Shown one piece after another: positions 26,968 to 36,109 of a stretch of DNA of 64,000 nt. Within the stretch, counting starts at the first letter, position 1; the number at the start of each line of letters is the position of its first letter. Under the pieces are notes generated by a model, which was given only the letters and a program-made list of their open reading frames with translations, had not been told where the DNA came from and did not search any database. The position numbers and the translations under genes are program-made. Source of the stretch: Burkholderiales bacterium (GTDB lineage Bacteria > Pseudomonadota > Gammaproteobacteria > Burkholderiales > Burkholderiaceae_E); the NCBI GenBank assembly GCA_027487815.1, contig JAIYCW010000019.1, forward strand, positions 1 to 64,000. The letters are read 5' to 3'.

Positions 26968-28656
26968 ATGGCTGAGCGTATTCGCAGCACGATGATGGAT
27001 GTACCGCTTTCCCTGAATCATCTGCTCGAGCGCGCAGGTCGTCTCTTTCCGCAAGGCGAGGTGATATCGCGCTTGCCCGACAAGTCCTTGCGTCGCCACA
27101 CCTATGCGCAGTATTACCAGCGCACCCGCCAGTTGGCTGCAGCACTCAAGGCTGCTGGCCTGCATCAAGGGGACCGTGTCGCCACGCTGTGCTGGAACCA
27201 TCATGTTCATTTGGAAGCCTATTTTGGAATTCCGGCGGCCGGTGGCGTGATGCATACGCTTAACTTGCGGTTGTCGCCTGATGAAATCGGCTGGATTGCA
27301 GGTCATGCGCAGGATCGGTTCCTGATCGTGGATGATGTGTTACTGCCACTTTATGAGCAGTTCAAGCATCTGCATGCTTTTGAGAAAGTCCTGGTGTTTA
27401 ACTTCTCCGGGCAGCCTGCATCAAGCGCGCAGCAAGCGGCTGGGCATGTGGACTATGAGAGTTTTATTGGGGCTCAGGAAAGTGCGGCCGCAAGTTTTGA
27501 ATATGCAGATCATCGGGAAGATGACCCCGTCGCTATGTGCTACACCTCGGGCACCACCGGTCGCCCCAAGGGGGTGGTCTATTCCCACCGCTCCACCATC
27601 CTGCATAGCTTGGTGGGATGTGCTCGGGATTTCTGGAGCTTGAGTGGCACCGACACCATCCTGCCGGTCACGCCGATGTTTCATGCGAATTCATGGGGCA
27701 TTCCTTATGCCGCAGTGATGCTGGGCAGCAAGCTTGTGTTGCCGGGCCCGCATTTGCATCCCACCGATTTGCTCGACCTGATGACGCTCGAACCTCCCAC
27801 GATGGCGCTGGGTGTGCCCACTATCTGGATGACTCTGATTCAAGCCCTGGAGGCTCACCCGGGCAAGTGGCAGTTGCCTGTCGGGATGCGCTCTTTGGTA
27901 GGTGGCTCAGCCGTGCCCGAAGCTTTGATTCGAGCGTTTGCCAAGCACGGTGTGAACATTACCCAAGGCTGGGGCATGACGGAAACTTCACCGCTCGCTT
28001 CAACTTCCTATATCAAGTCCGAGCTGCTCGGTTCAAGTGCTGACGAACAGTTTCGGCGCAAGGCCCTGGCTGGCGTGCCGGTGCCTCTGGTGGATTTTCG
28101 ACTGGTGCGCGAAACGCAGACAGGTGAAGCTGATCCGACTCAGGGCGCGGACATTTGTGACTGGGATAACGAGCAGGTGGGTGAAATCCAGGTGCGCGGC
28201 CCGTTTATTACTGGCGATTATCACGCGGTGGAGCGTAGTGCTGAGAAGTTCACCTCTGATGGCTGGCTGCGAACTGGCGATGTCGCAGCGATTGACGCGC
28301 ATGGTTACCTGCGCATCGCGGACCGCACCAAGGATTTGATCAAAAGCGGCGGGGAATGGATCAGCTCAGTGGATCTGGAAAATGCCATCATGGGGCATCC
28401 AGCGGTGGCCGAAGCGGCAGTGATTGCAGTCCCGCATCCGCGCTGGGCCGAGCGGCCGTTGGCCTGCGTGGTGTTGCGCCCGGATCAGCAGGTGGACAGC
28501 GCGCAGCTTCAGGCGTTTTTAGCCGGGCGGTTTGCCAAATGGCAAATCCCGGACGCATTTGTGATGCTGCCCGCGATTCCACGCACGTCTACCGGCAAGT
28601 TTTGGAAAGCCAAACTGCGTGAGCAGTTCCCGAGTTGGACTTGGGCGGATGCCTAG
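26968..28656 (+). CDS. Long-chain fatty acyl-CoA synthetase (AMP-binding enzyme)
   Basis: About 562 residues of the ANL superfamily. It activates a carboxylic acid with ATP and joins it to CoA. Motifs are the P-loop YTSGTTGRPKGVVYSHRS, the A5 motif GWGMTETSP, the A7/A8 region WLRTGDVAAIDAHGYLRI with DRTKDLIKSGGEWIS, and the catalytic Lys region PRTSTGKFWKAKLRE. The pattern fits medium- to long-chain acyl-CoA ligases (AlkK-like) rather than acetyl-CoA synthetase; the exact substrate cannot be told. I use the ATG at 26968. A TTG two codons earlier overlaps the hemW stop, so co-translation with hemW is possible. Confidence 0.9.
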   Translation: MAERIRSTMMDVPLSLNHLLERAGRLFPQGEVISRLPDKSLRRHTYAQYYQRTRQLAAALKAAGLHQGDRVATLCWNHHVHLEAYFGIPAAGGVMHTLNLRLSPDEIGWIAGHAQDRFLIVDDVLLPLYEQFKHLHAFEKVLVFNFSGQPASSAQQAAGHVDYESFIGAQESAAASFEYADHREDDPVAMCYTSGTTGRPKGVVYSHRSTILHSLVGCARDFWSLSGTDTILPVTPMFHANSWGIPYAAVMLGSKLVLPGPHLHPTDLLDLMTLEPPTMALGVPTIWMTLIQALEAHPGKWQLPVGMRSLVGGSAVPEALIRAFAKHGVNITQGWGMTETSPLASTSYIKSELLGSSADEQFRRKALAGVPVPLVDFRLVRETQTGEADPTQGADICDWDNEQVGEIQVRGPFITGDYHAVERSAEKFTSDGWLRTGDVAAIDAHGYLRIADRTKDLIKSGGEWISSVDLENAIMGHPAVAEAAVIAVPHPRWAERPLACVVLRPDQQVDSAQLQAFLAGRFAKWQIPDAFVMLPAIPRTSTGKFWKAKLREQFPSWTWADA

Positions 28657-28674
28657 AATCGCCCCATCGCAGTG

Positions 28675-28691
28675 CGCATTTATCTGGTGCA
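28675..28691. promoter_or_regulatory. Weak second NtrC-like operator upstream of glnA
   Basis: The right half TGGTGCA matches the NtrC half-site TRGTGCA, while the left half (CGCATTT) is poor. Its centre is 29 bp from the strong site at 28704, about three helical turns, as expected for paired enhancer sites. Inferred from the consensus. Confidence 0.45.
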
Positions 28692-28703
28692 AATTCTAGT
28701 TAA

Positions 28704-28720
28704 CGCACTAAACTAGTGCA
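28704..28720. promoter_or_regulatory. NtrC (NR-I) enhancer site upstream of glnA
   Basis: CGCACTA-AAC-TAGTGCA matches the NtrC consensus TGCACYA-N3-TRGTGCA at 13 of 14 specified positions; only the first base differs. It is centred about 75 bp upstream of the predicted sigma-54 transcription start. The ntrB/ntrC genes lie 2 kb downstream. Phosphorylated NtrC should bind here under nitrogen limitation. Confidence 0.8.
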
Positions 28721-28760
28721 TTCGGCAGTAAGGGCGTAAGGACCTTGCACTACAAGCGGG

Positions 28761-28776
28761 TGGCATAGATTTCGCT
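28761..28776 (+). promoter_or_regulatory. Sigma-54 promoter of glnA
   Basis: TGGCATAGATTTCGCT fits the -24/-12 consensus TGGCAC-N5-TTGCW, with the invariant GG and GC at the correct 10-base separation and two mismatches elsewhere. The start site would be near 28787, leaving an untranslated leader of about 155 bases before the glnA ATG. It is positioned properly downstream of the NtrC sites. Confidence 0.75.
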
Positions 28777-28942
28777 TCGATCCCCATGAGTTTGGTGATG
28801 CCTAAAAACTAGACCATAATTTGCGGCCTTCCGTTGGCGTGAGATAGCTTCTATCGCCGACGTGCTGCAAGCCCTGTTTATTAGTAACCACGGCGGAGCA
28901 ATCCGACGTCCCCACCGGTTTAACCCCAGGAGAGAACCACAA

Positions 28943-30364
28943 ATGGCGAACGCCAAAACAGTCAAAGACGTGATGCAAATGGTGAAGGATAACGAGGTCA
29001 AGTTTGTTGACTTCCGCTTCACTGATACCCGTGGCAAAGAGCAGCACGTGACCGTGCCGGTGAGCCATTTTGATGATGACAAGTTCACGAGCGGCCATGC
29101 GTTTGACGGCTCTTCGATCTCGGGATGGAAGGGCATTGAAGCCTCGGACATGCTGTTGATGCCCGATCCCAACACCGCCAACCTTGATCCATTCCGCGAA
29201 GAGTCCACCTTGCTGCTGAGCTGCGATGTGGTTGAGCCTTCAGATGGCAAGGGTTATTCACGTGATCCGCGCTCGATTGCGCATCGCGCCGAGGCTTATC
29301 TGAAGTCGACTGGCCTTGGCGATACCGCGTTTTTTGGTCCTGAGCCAGAGTTCTTCATTTTTGATTCGATCACCTGGAATGTTGATATGAGTGGCTGCGG
29401 TGTGCAGATCAACTCTGAAGAAGCCAGCTGGTCGACCGGCAAGCAATTCGAAGGCGGCAATCTGGGCCATCGGCCTGCGGTCAAGGGCGGCTACTTCCCC
29501 GTGCCCCCAGTCGATAGCTTCCAGGATATGCGCTCGGAAATGTGCTTGATCCTCGAGCAAATGGGCGTGCCAGTTGAAGTGCATCACCATGAAGTGGCTG
29601 GCCCTGGCCAGTGCGAGATCGGCACCAAGTTCAGCACCCTGGTGCAGCGTGCTGACTGGATCCAGATCCTCAAGTATGTAGTCACCAATGTGGCGCACAG
29701 CTACGGCAAAACCGCGACCTTCATGCCCAAGCCTGTGGTCGGTGATAACGGCTCCGGGATGCATGTGCATCAGTCCGTATGGAAAGATGGCCAGAACCTG
29801 TTTGCAGGCGACCAGTACGCCGGTTTGAGTGAGTTCGCTCTTTACTACATTGGCGGCATCATCAAGCATGCGCGCGCGCTCAATGCGATCACCAATCCAG
29901 GCACTAACTCCTACAAGCGCTTGGTTCCAGGCTTTGAGGCTCCTGTGAAGCTGGCTTATTCGGCCCGCAATCGCTCGGCTTCGATTCGTATTCCTTATGT
30001 GAGCAATCCGAAAGCACGCCGTATTGAAGTGCGTTTCCCGGATCCCACAGCCAATCCTTACCTCGCTTTCTCGGCGATGCTGATGGCTGGTTTGGATGGC
30101 GTGCAAAACAAGATTCATCCGGGCGAAGCTGCGGACAAGAATCTTTATGACTTGCCACCGGAAGAGGATGCAAAGATCCCAACCGTATGCAGCTCATTGG
30201 ATCAGGCGCTTGAGTACCTGGATAAAGACCGCGAGTTCCTGACCCGCGGTGGTGTGTTCAGCAATGAAATGCTGGATGCCTACATTGAGCTGAAGATGCA
30301 GGAAGTGACCCGCTTCCGCATGACCACCCACCCGGTGGAATTCGATATGTATTACAGCCTGTAA
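28943..30364 (+). CDS. glnA: Type I glutamine synthetase
   Basis: This 473-residue enzyme makes glutamine from glutamate, ammonia and ATP and is the entry point of nitrogen assimilation. Signatures are [17 protein letters not shown] at the N-terminus, [22 protein letters not shown], the metal and ammonium site region [20 protein letters not shown], and [16 protein letters not shown]. The adenylylation site is Tyr402 in [11 protein letters not shown], so activity should be tuned by GlnE. The ATG follows a CAGGAGAG ribosome-binding site. The gene has an NtrC/sigma-54 control region upstream and an intrinsic terminator downstream, with ntrB and ntrC following. Confidence 0.97.
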   Translation: MANAKTVKDVMQMVKDNEVKFVDFRFTDTRGKEQHVTVPVSHFDDDKFTSGHAFDGSSISGWKGIEASDMLLMPDPNTANLDPFREESTLLLSCDVVEPSDGKGYSRDPRSIAHRAEAYLKSTGLGDTAFFGPEPEFFIFDSITWNVDMSGCGVQINSEEASWSTGKQFEGGNLGHRPAVKGGYFPVPPVDSFQDMRSEMCLILEQMGVPVEVHHHEVAGPGQCEIGTKFSTLVQRADWIQILKYVVTNVAHSYGKTATFMPKPVVGDNGSGMHVHQSVWKDGQNLFAGDQYAGLSEFALYYIGGIIKHARALNAITNPGTNSYKRLVPGFEAPVKLAYSARNRSASIRIPYVSNPKARRIEVRFPDPTANPYLAFSAMLMAGLDGVQNKIHPGEAADKNLYDLPPEEDAKIPTVCSSLDQALEYLDKDREFLTRGGVFSNEMLDAYIELKMQEVTRFRMTTHPVEFDMYYSL

Positions 30365-30387
30365 GTCCTTCCGGACTAAAGCTTGCG

Positions 30388-30413
30388 AAGGGGCCTGCGG
30401 GCCCCTTTGTTTT
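30388..30413 (+). terminator. Intrinsic terminator after glnA
   Basis: AAGGGGCC-TGCG-GGCCCCTT forms an 8-bp stem with a 4-base loop, followed by TGTTTTT. It lies 23 bp past the glnA stop codon. It should separate most glnA transcription from the DUF4124-ntrB-ntrC genes. Confidence 0.85.
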
Positions 30414-30430
30414 TGATTACACTGGCGGGC

Positions 30431-30970
30431 ATGAATAAGTTTTTGATTTTTGGTCTGATGCCTTTTGTCTGGACCACGCAGGTGCAAGCGCAGGCAACTG
30501 CGCCAGCCCAATTCTTCAGGTGCGAGTCTGCCAACGGTGTGGTTGAGTACAGCAATATGCCGAACTCCACGCGCGACAGAAACTGCCGGGCGATGGACCT
30601 GCCTCCAATCAATACCATTCCTGCTCCGAAGCTTCCTCCTGCAGCAACTGGTCGCCAGACTGGCTCGGGCGGCTCGGTGCCTGCGCCTCAGGCGAAGGCC
30701 TCGCCGGATGGCTTTCCCAAGGTAGATGCTGGCACGCAGCGTGTGCGCGATAACGACCGGCGTCGCATCATCGAAGAAGAGCTTAAAAAGGAAGAAGGCA
30801 AGCTGGGTGAACTTCGCAAGGAGTTCAACAACGGTGAACCTGAGCGTCGTGGCGACGAACGCAACTTTGCCAAGTATCAGGAGCGGGTGGCCCGCCTGAA
30901 AGACGAGATCGGGCGGGGCGAGCAAAACATTTCATCGCTCAAGCGTGAACTCGGCGCCATCAAAGACTGA
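30431..30970 (+). CDS. DUF4124-domain periplasmic protein with coiled coil
   Basis: 179 residues from the ATG at 30431. A signal peptide ends near TQVQAQA. The DUF4124 domain (FRCESANGVVEYSNMPN, residues about 28-45) follows, then a Pro/Gln-rich linker. The C-terminal half is a highly charged coiled coil (RRRIIEEELKKEEGKLGELR, KYQERVARLKDEIGRGEQ). DUF4124 proteins are abundant in betaproteobacteria and their function is unknown. The gene sits between the glnA terminator and ntrB and overlaps the ntrB start by 26 bp, so it is likely translated with ntrB. Its presence in a nitrogen-control locus does not show a nitrogen role. Confidence 0.85.
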   Translation: MNKFLIFGLMPFVWTTQVQAQATAPAQFFRCESANGVVEYSNMPNSTRDRNCRAMDLPPINTIPAPKLPPAATGRQTGSGGSVPAPQAKASPDGFPKVDAGTQRVRDNDRRRIIEEELKKEEGKLGELRKEFNNGEPERRGDERNFAKYQERVARLKDEIGRGEQNISSLKRELGAIKD

Positions 30971-32039
30971 AGCGCCCGACTCCGAGCGGCGGCGCGATCC
31001 GGATTCGCTGCTGGCGGGATTTAATCTGCTGGCCCTGGCTGTAGTCGTTCTGGATCGAAGCGGCAGCTGTGTCTATCTCAATGAGTCGGCCGAGCAATTG
31101 TTCGGTGTATCGCCACGCTCGGCTCGTGGCCAGGTGTTTGCCCGCCTGTTCAACAATGGACAGGTGCTCGATGAGGTACTGCTTCATGCGTTATCGGGCC
31201 GGTTTGATCAGCTGACCCAGGATCTCGATCTCGAGCGCGTGGGCCGAGCGGTCATCCATGTGCAATCGACTGCGGTTGTGCTTGAGCAAGGGCCAGGCGC
31301 TTTGCTGCTGGAGTTTCGCGAGATCGACAAGCGGCTCAAAGCCGATCGTGATGAGCGCTTGCATAACTCAGCGCAGGCCAATCGGGAGCTGGTGCGCAAT
31401 CTGGCGCATGAGATCAAGAACCCTCTGGGAGGCATTCGCGGGGCCGCCCAGCTTTTGGAGCGCGAGCTGCCCGAAGCTTCCTTGCGAGAGTATTCCCAAG
31501 TGATTATCAAGGAGGCTGATCGACTGCAGTTGCTGGTGGATCGCCTGCTCGCGCCGCATCGCGAGGCGCGTCGGGTGGTGGCTGTGAATATTCACGAAGT
31601 GTGCGAGCGGGTGCGCTCGGTGTTGCTTGCTGAATATAGTCACGGACTTAAAATTATGCGGGACTATGATGCAAGCCTGCCTGATTTTCCGGGGGACCGG
31701 GAACAATTGATCCAGGCGACGTTGAATCTGGCGCGCAATGCTGCGCAAGCATTAGGGGGCCGGGGCACCATCACTTTGCGCACGCGGGTAGCGCGTGGTG
31801 TGATGATTTCAAAAAGAATTGTGCGCCTGGCATTGGATTTGCATGTGATTGACGATGGGCCCGGAATTCCGGCGGCGATTCGTGATCGAATCTTTTTTCC
31901 GCTGGTCTCCGGGCGCGAAGGGGGAAGTGGCTTGGGCCTGTCATTGGCGCAGACTTTCGTGCAACAGCATGGAGGCGTGATCGAGTGTGACAGTCGTCCG
32001 GGGTTAACGGATTTCAGGATCCTGTTGCCTTTGAGTTGA
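30945..32039 (+). CDS. ntrB: Nitrogen regulation sensor kinase NtrB (NR-II)
   Basis: 364 residues of a soluble kinase that phosphorylates or dephosphorylates NtrC according to PII signalling. A PAS domain spans about residues 23-130 (VVVLDRSGSCVYLNESAEQL). The H-box is LAHEIKNPLGGIRGAAQL with His155. The ATPase domain has NLARNAAQAL, DDGPGIPAAI and GREGGSGLGLSLAQ. The start is taken as the GTG at 30945, inside the preceding gene; no ATG is available near the PAS domain. It pairs with ntrC 43 bp downstream. An NtrC enhancer and sigma-54 promoter upstream of glnA show one target of the pair. Confidence 0.95.
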   Translation: MNSAPSKTEAPDSERRRDPDSLLAGFNLLALAVVVLDRSGSCVYLNESAEQLFGVSPRSARGQVFARLFNNGQVLDEVLLHALSGRFDQLTQDLDLERVGRAVIHVQSTAVVLEQGPGALLLEFREIDKRLKADRDERLHNSAQANRELVRNLAHEIKNPLGGIRGAAQLLERELPEASLREYSQVIIKEADRLQLLVDRLLAPHREARRVVAVNIHEVCERVRSVLLAEYSHGLKIMRDYDASLPDFPGDREQLIQATLNLARNAAQALGGRGTITLRTRVARGVMISKRIVRLALDLHVIDDGPGIPAAIRDRIFFPLVSGREGGSGLGLSLAQTFVQQHGGVIECDSRPGLTDFRILLPLS

Positions 32040-32082
32040 GCCAGTTCCGAAGTCATGCCTGCTTTAGGAATACGAATTTAAT

Positions 32083-33669
32083 ATGAGTGCTGTCTGGGTA
32101 GTGGATGATGATGAGTCGATTCGCTGGGTGCTGGAGCGGGCGCTGAGCCGGGCCGGTTATCAGGTGAGGGCGTTTGCTGGGGCAGCGCAATGCCTGGCCG
32201 CGTTGGAAACCGATGCGCCAGCGGCATTGGTGTCCGATATTCGAATGCCGGGCGAAAATGGCATTGATCTGCTCAAGAAGATCAAGACCAGTCATGCCCG
32301 CCTGCCGGTGATTATCATGACCGCGTTTTCAGATTTGGATTCAGCGGTATCTGCATTGCAGGGTGGGGCGTTTGAATATCTGCCCAAGCCCTTTGATATT
32401 GATACTGCTGTGGCGCTGATTGCGCGTGCGGTCAAGCAGGGCGAGCCTAGCGATCCGGTGGAAGAGGTGGCCACTGGGCAGCGCGAAATTCTGGGCAAAG
32501 CCGCCTCAATGCAAGAAGTGTTTCGCGCGATTGGGCGCTTGTCGAACTCCAACGTGACGGTGCTGATCACTGGCGAATCGGGCACCGGCAAGGAGCTGGT
32601 TGCGCGGGCTTTGCATGATCACAGCCCGCGTGCCGGCAAGGTATTTGTAGCTTTAAACACCGCTGCGATTCCGCGTGATTTGCTGGAGTCCGAATTGTTT
32701 GGTCATGAGCGTGGTGCGTTTACAGGCGCACAAGCTACACGTGTGGGGCGCTTTGAACAGGCTGAAGGCGGCACACTGTTTCTTGATGAAATTGGCGATA
32801 TGCCTGCCGAGCTGCAAACGCGCTTGCTGCGCGTGCTTTCCGATGGGCAGTATTACCGGGTGGGCGGACATCAACCGCAACGTGCCAATGTACGGGTGAT
32901 TGCGGCGACCCATCAGGATCTTGAGGAGCGGGTACGTCAGGGCTTGTTTCGTGAAGACCTGTTTCACCGCTTGAATGTGATTCGCTTGCGCCTGCCTGCG
33001 CTGCGGGATCGTTCGGAAGATACGGCCTTGTTGACCAAGCATTTCCTGCAGGCAAGCGCGCGTGAATTGGGTGGTGATGTCAAGCGCCTGACCGAAGAGG
33101 CCATGCAGGTGATGACCCAGTTTCGCTGGCCGGGCAATGTGCGCCAGCTGGAAAACGTTTGCCATTGGCTCACAGTGATGGCGCCTAGCCAAACGATTGA
33201 TGTTGGGGATTTGCCGCCTGAAGTTCGCGGCGCCCCGGTGCGCGCATCGTCGCTCGCTGCTTCTGTGGCTCAAGCGGTGGGTACGCCCCTGGTTCCAGTG
33301 GATCCAGCTCTGGGCGCGGGCTACGGTGAGCCGATGAATATGAGTGCGCGGGCTGACTTCGATCATGAAGCCGACCGGGTGCATTCAAGCTCACAGATGG
33401 TTGGCAGTCCCCCATCGGGGGGTATGAGCGCCTGGTCCAATTTGTTGGAGCGCGAGGTTAGTGCGCAGCTTGATCAGGTGCAACGCGGGGACGCGGGGGG
33501 CAGCGATCTCATGGATCGGCTGACGCGCGAGTTCGAAAGCGTGATTATCCGTACCGCCTTGCGTCATACGCGGGGCCGGCGTATTGATGCTGCGCAGCGC
33601 CTTGGGATCGGTCGCAACACCATCACCCGCAAGATTGCGGACCTGCACCTGGAAAGTGACGAGCGTTAG
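32083..33669 (+). CDS. ntrC: Nitrogen regulation response regulator NtrC (NR-I)
   Basis: 528 residues. The receiver domain has [16 protein letters not shown] and the phosphoacceptor D52 in [11 protein letters not shown]. The AAA+ sigma-54 activation domain has Walker A GESGTGK (164-170), GAFTGA (211-216) and TLFLDEIGD. The C-terminal Fis-type helix-turn-helix is [17 protein letters not shown]. It is about 60 residues longer than the enteric protein because of a low-complexity linker between the AAA+ and DNA-binding domains (residues about 385-470). Phospho-NtrC should drive glnA from the site at 28704. Its stop codon overlaps the convergent xthA stop by 3 bases. Confidence 0.95.
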   Translation: MSAVWVVDDDESIRWVLERALSRAGYQVRAFAGAAQCLAALETDAPAALVSDIRMPGENGIDLLKKIKTSHARLPVIIMTAFSDLDSAVSALQGGAFEYLPKPFDIDTAVALIARAVKQGEPSDPVEEVATGQREILGKAASMQEVFRAIGRLSNSNVTVLITGESGTGKELVARALHDHSPRAGKVFVALNTAAIPRDLLESELFGHERGAFTGAQATRVGRFEQAEGGTLFLDEIGDMPAELQTRLLRVLSDGQYYRVGGHQPQRANVRVIAATHQDLEERVRQGLFREDLFHRLNVIRLRLPALRDRSEDTALLTKHFLQASARELGGDVKRLTEEAMQVMTQFRWPGNVRQLENVCHWLTVMAPSQTIDVGDLPPEVRGAPVRASSLAASVAQAVGTPLVPVDPALGAGYGEPMNMSARADFDHEADRVHSSSQMVGSPPSGGMSAWSNLLEREVSAQLDQVQRGDAGGSDLMDRLTREFESVIIRTALRHTRGRRIDAAQRLGIGRNTITRKIADLHLESDER

Positions 33670-34433
33670 GCCTTGAGCTCAATGATCACAGGGGTGTGAT
33701 CGGAGGGCTGCTCATTCTTGCGGGGGGCTTTGTCAATCCAGCAGCGCGCAAGCTGGGGAGCCAGGCTTTGTGGGATCAGGATATGGTCAATGCGCAAGCC
33801 CGCGTTGCGGCGAAACCCCATCTGGCGATAGTCCCACCAGCTGTAGAGTTTGGGCGCTTGCTCGAAGGCACGAAAGCTATCGATAAAGCCCAGAGCCAGC
33901 AGTTTTTCGAAGCGCTCCCGCTCCGCTGGTGAGACCAGCACCTGCCCTGCCCAAGCAGCGGGATCGTGCACATCGGCATCCGCCGGCGCGATGTTGTAAT
34001 CACCCGCGATAATCAGTGGCATGCCATTGGCTTGCAGCTGCGGCACCCAAGTGAGCAATGCATCGAGCCAGCCGAGCTTGTATGGATACTTTTCACTGTC
34101 CAGCGATTGGCCGTTAGGGAAGTAGCCACATAGCACCTGCAGTCCGGAGACCTCGGCGAGCATGATGCGGCGTTGCGGATCAGGATAGTGCGGATTTTCT
34201 GTGGCGAGGACTCGGGCGGGCTCGCGCGAAAGGATCGCCACACCGTTGTAAGTCGGCTGGCCGGCAAACACCACCTGATAGCCAGCAGCCTCTATCGTTT
34301 CGCGGGGAAATTTGTCGTCGGTGAGTTTGGTTTCCTGCAAGCACAGGATATCGACAGGCTCGGTCTCCAGCCAGGCCAGCACCTGCGGCAAGCGCACCTT
34401 GAGGGAATTCACATTCCAAGTCGCGAGTTTCAA
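33666..34433 (-). CDS. xthA: Exodeoxyribonuclease III
   Basis: 255 residues. It is the class II AP endonuclease and 3'-phosphatase/exonuclease of base-excision repair. The sequence reads KLATWNVNSLKVRLPQVLAW, ILCLQETKL (catalytic Glu34), GYQVVFAGQPTYNGVAILSR, IAGDYNIAPADADVHDP and the C-terminal SDHTPVI. No ATG occurs at the family N-terminus. The TTG at 34433-34431 has AGGA at a good distance (AGGACGAACTTG) and gives the exact expected length, so I take it as the start. The frame stays open upstream, but that part is not conserved. Confidence 0.93.
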   Translation of the reverse strand: MKLATWNVNSLKVRLPQVLAWLETEPVDILCLQETKLTDDKFPRETIEAAGYQVVFAGQPTYNGVAILSREPARVLATENPHYPDPQRRIMLAEVSGLQVLCGYFPNGQSLDSEKYPYKLGWLDALLTWVPQLQANGMPLIIAGDYNIAPADADVHDPAAWAGQVLVSPAERERFEKLLALGFIDSFRAFEQAPKLYSWWDYRQMGFRRNAGLRIDHILIPQSLAPQLARCWIDKAPRKNEQPSDHTPVIIELKA

Positions 34434-34563
34434 GTTCGTCCTGAGTTTCGTTCCGGGAGAGTTCTGGATGATACCTCGGGCTCTTGGCACAACCCGCCAG
34501 CTTAGCGCACATCGAGGGGCGTTCAATCCTGGCGGCTTGCAGGTTCTCAAGTCCGCGAGATGT

Positions 34564-34581
34564 TGTAACAAAGATGTCACA
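34564..34581. promoter_or_regulatory. Paired TGTNACA heptamers upstream of the PEP-CTERM gene
   Basis: TGTAACA (34564-34570) and TGTCACA (34575-34581) are two copies of the palindromic heptamer TGTNACA, exactly 11 bp apart. They sit about 91-108 bp before the ATG in the xthA/PEP-CTERM divergent region. Such phasing suggests two regulator dimers on one helix face. The regulator is unknown; PrsR is one candidate. Confidence 0.4.
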
Positions 34582-34671
34582 TGGCCTAACAACAATAAGC
34601 CATACGGACTACTCTGCGCCTAAACAGGAGCGCTTGAGGGATCCAAAAATATCAACCAACGAGGAATCCCG

Positions 34672-36087
34672 ATGAAACTTCATGCTATTGCTTTGGCCCT
34701 GGCGCTGAGTGCCAGCGCGGCCCAAGCCGCCCCCACTTTTGTCAATGGAATTGCGATCCCTGGCGATACTGCTGACAGCACAACTCCCAATGGAGCCAAT
34801 GGCAATCGCCTCGGGTTTTTCTCTGATATTTATTACGACCCGAACCGCAATGAATGGTGGGGTCTTTCGGACCGTGGCCCCGGTGGCGGCACCTTGAACT
34901 ACACCACGCGCGCGCAGCGCTTTTCTCTGGACATCAACCCCAACAGTGGTGCGATCTCCAACTTCCGGGTGGATCAGACCCTGACCTTTAGTCGTGGCGG
35001 CTCGCCCATGAATGGCTTGGCTCCCAACCCGACTAGCGTCCTGGGCAATGCGTTTGACCCCGAGGGTCTGGTCGTTTTGCCCCGTACCGGCAATCTGCTG
35101 GTATCTGACGAGTATGGCCCGAGTTTGGTTGAAATCAGCCGTACCACGGGTGAGGTGGTCCGCACTTTCACTACGCCCGCAAACCTGATTCCACGCAATG
35201 CAAGCAACGTGCCGAACTTTGCCAGCGATACTGGCAACACTGCCGGCAAGCGCACCAATCGCGGCTTTGAGAGCCTTGCGATTTCTCCCGATGGACGATT
35301 CACCTACGCGGTATTGCAAAGCTCAACGCTCGATGAGGGTGGAGCTAACGGCACGCTAAGTCGCATCGTCCGTTTTGATAACTCAACTGGCTTGGCGGTA
35401 GCTCAGTACGCCTACCGTATGGATACCGCAGCTCAGGGGCGTGGCACCTCGGCGCTGGTGGCAATCAACAACAATGAGTTTTACATCCTTGAGCGCAACA
35501 ACCGTGGTATCGGTGTAGGCGCAACCCTCGCTGGCGCTGACAAGGTGGTGTACCGGATCAATTTGAACGGGGCTACAGATGTCAGCAACATTAATCTTAC
35601 AGCGCCAGGAGCCTTGTTTACTGAGGTTAGCAAATCCTCGCCGGTGCTGGATCTGGATGCCAACACGCTGGCCGCACTGGGCAACAAGTCGCCGGAGAAA
35701 TGGGAAGGGTTGACCATCGGGCCGCGCCTGGCCAATGGTGATTATCTGCTGCTTGCGGGCACGGATAATGATTACAGCGTGACGCAAAACGGCAGCAATG
35801 TGCAGTTTGACGTGTATATGCGTTACTCCGATCTTGATCCGTTTGCCAATTCAATCAGTTGCCCGCTGGACCAGCGCAGCAATTGTTTTTTCACCACCGG
35901 TGGGGCGGCGGCCGTGTTGAGCTCCGACTACTCGTTGCTACCAGGGGTGTTGCATGCCTATCGGATTAGCGCGGCTGAGCTTGGCAACTATGTGGCGCCC
36001 GTCCCCGTCCCGGCAACAGCTGCGCTTCTGGGGCTGGGCCTTTTGGGCTTGATCGGCGCCAAGCGACGGACCAAGGCCAACGGCTAG
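34672..36087 (+). CDS. Esterase-like/phytase-family secreted protein with PEP-CTERM sorting signal
   Basis: 471 residues. Residues 1-19 are a signal peptide (ALALSASAAQAA). Most of the protein is a phytase-like beta-propeller (esterase-like activity of phytase family): DRGPGGGTLNY, DPEGLVVLP, VSDEYGPSLVEISRTTGEVV, NRGFESLAISPDGRFTYAV and WEGLTIGPRL. The last 27 residues form a sorting signal: VPVPATAALLGLGLLGLIGA, then a basic KRR cluster. The usual Pro-Glu-Pro is Pro-Val-Pro here, a known variant. Exosortase A would cleave and release or anchor it; the exosortase-linked polysaccharide genes are at the left of this window. A metal-dependent phosphatase or esterase role is likely, but the substrate is unknown. 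Confidence 0.9.
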   Translation: MKLHAIALALALSASAAQAAPTFVNGIAIPGDTADSTTPNGANGNRLGFFSDIYYDPNRNEWWGLSDRGPGGGTLNYTTRAQRFSLDINPNSGAISNFRVDQTLTFSRGGSPMNGLAPNPTSVLGNAFDPEGLVVLPRTGNLLVSDEYGPSLVEISRTTGEVVRTFTTPANLIPRNASNVPNFASDTGNTAGKRTNRGFESLAISPDGRFTYAVLQSSTLDEGGANGTLSRIVRFDNSTGLAVAQYAYRMDTAAQGRGTSALVAINNNEFYILERNNRGIGVGATLAGADKVVYRINLNGATDVSNINLTAPGALFTEVSKSSPVLDLDANTLAALGNKSPEKWEGLTIGPRLANGDYLLLAGTDNDYSVTQNGSNVQFDVYMRYSDLDPFANSISCPLDQRSNCFFTTGGAAAVLSSDYSLLPGVLHAYRISAAELGNYVAPVPVPATAALLGLGLLGLIGAKRRTKANG

Positions 36088-36109
36088 GACTGCAGGTTCG
36101 AACTTCGGC

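Noticed and set aside
29258-30118. Minus-strand open frame of 286 codons opposite glnA
   Set aside because: Entirely antisense to the clearly conserved glnA; the translation has no recognisable domain.
34485-34490. TGGCAC upstream of the PEP-CTERM gene as a sigma-54 -24 element
   Set aside because: The -24 box is perfect, but the bases at the -12 position are not GC at the fixed spacing, so it does not qualify as a sigma-54 promoter.
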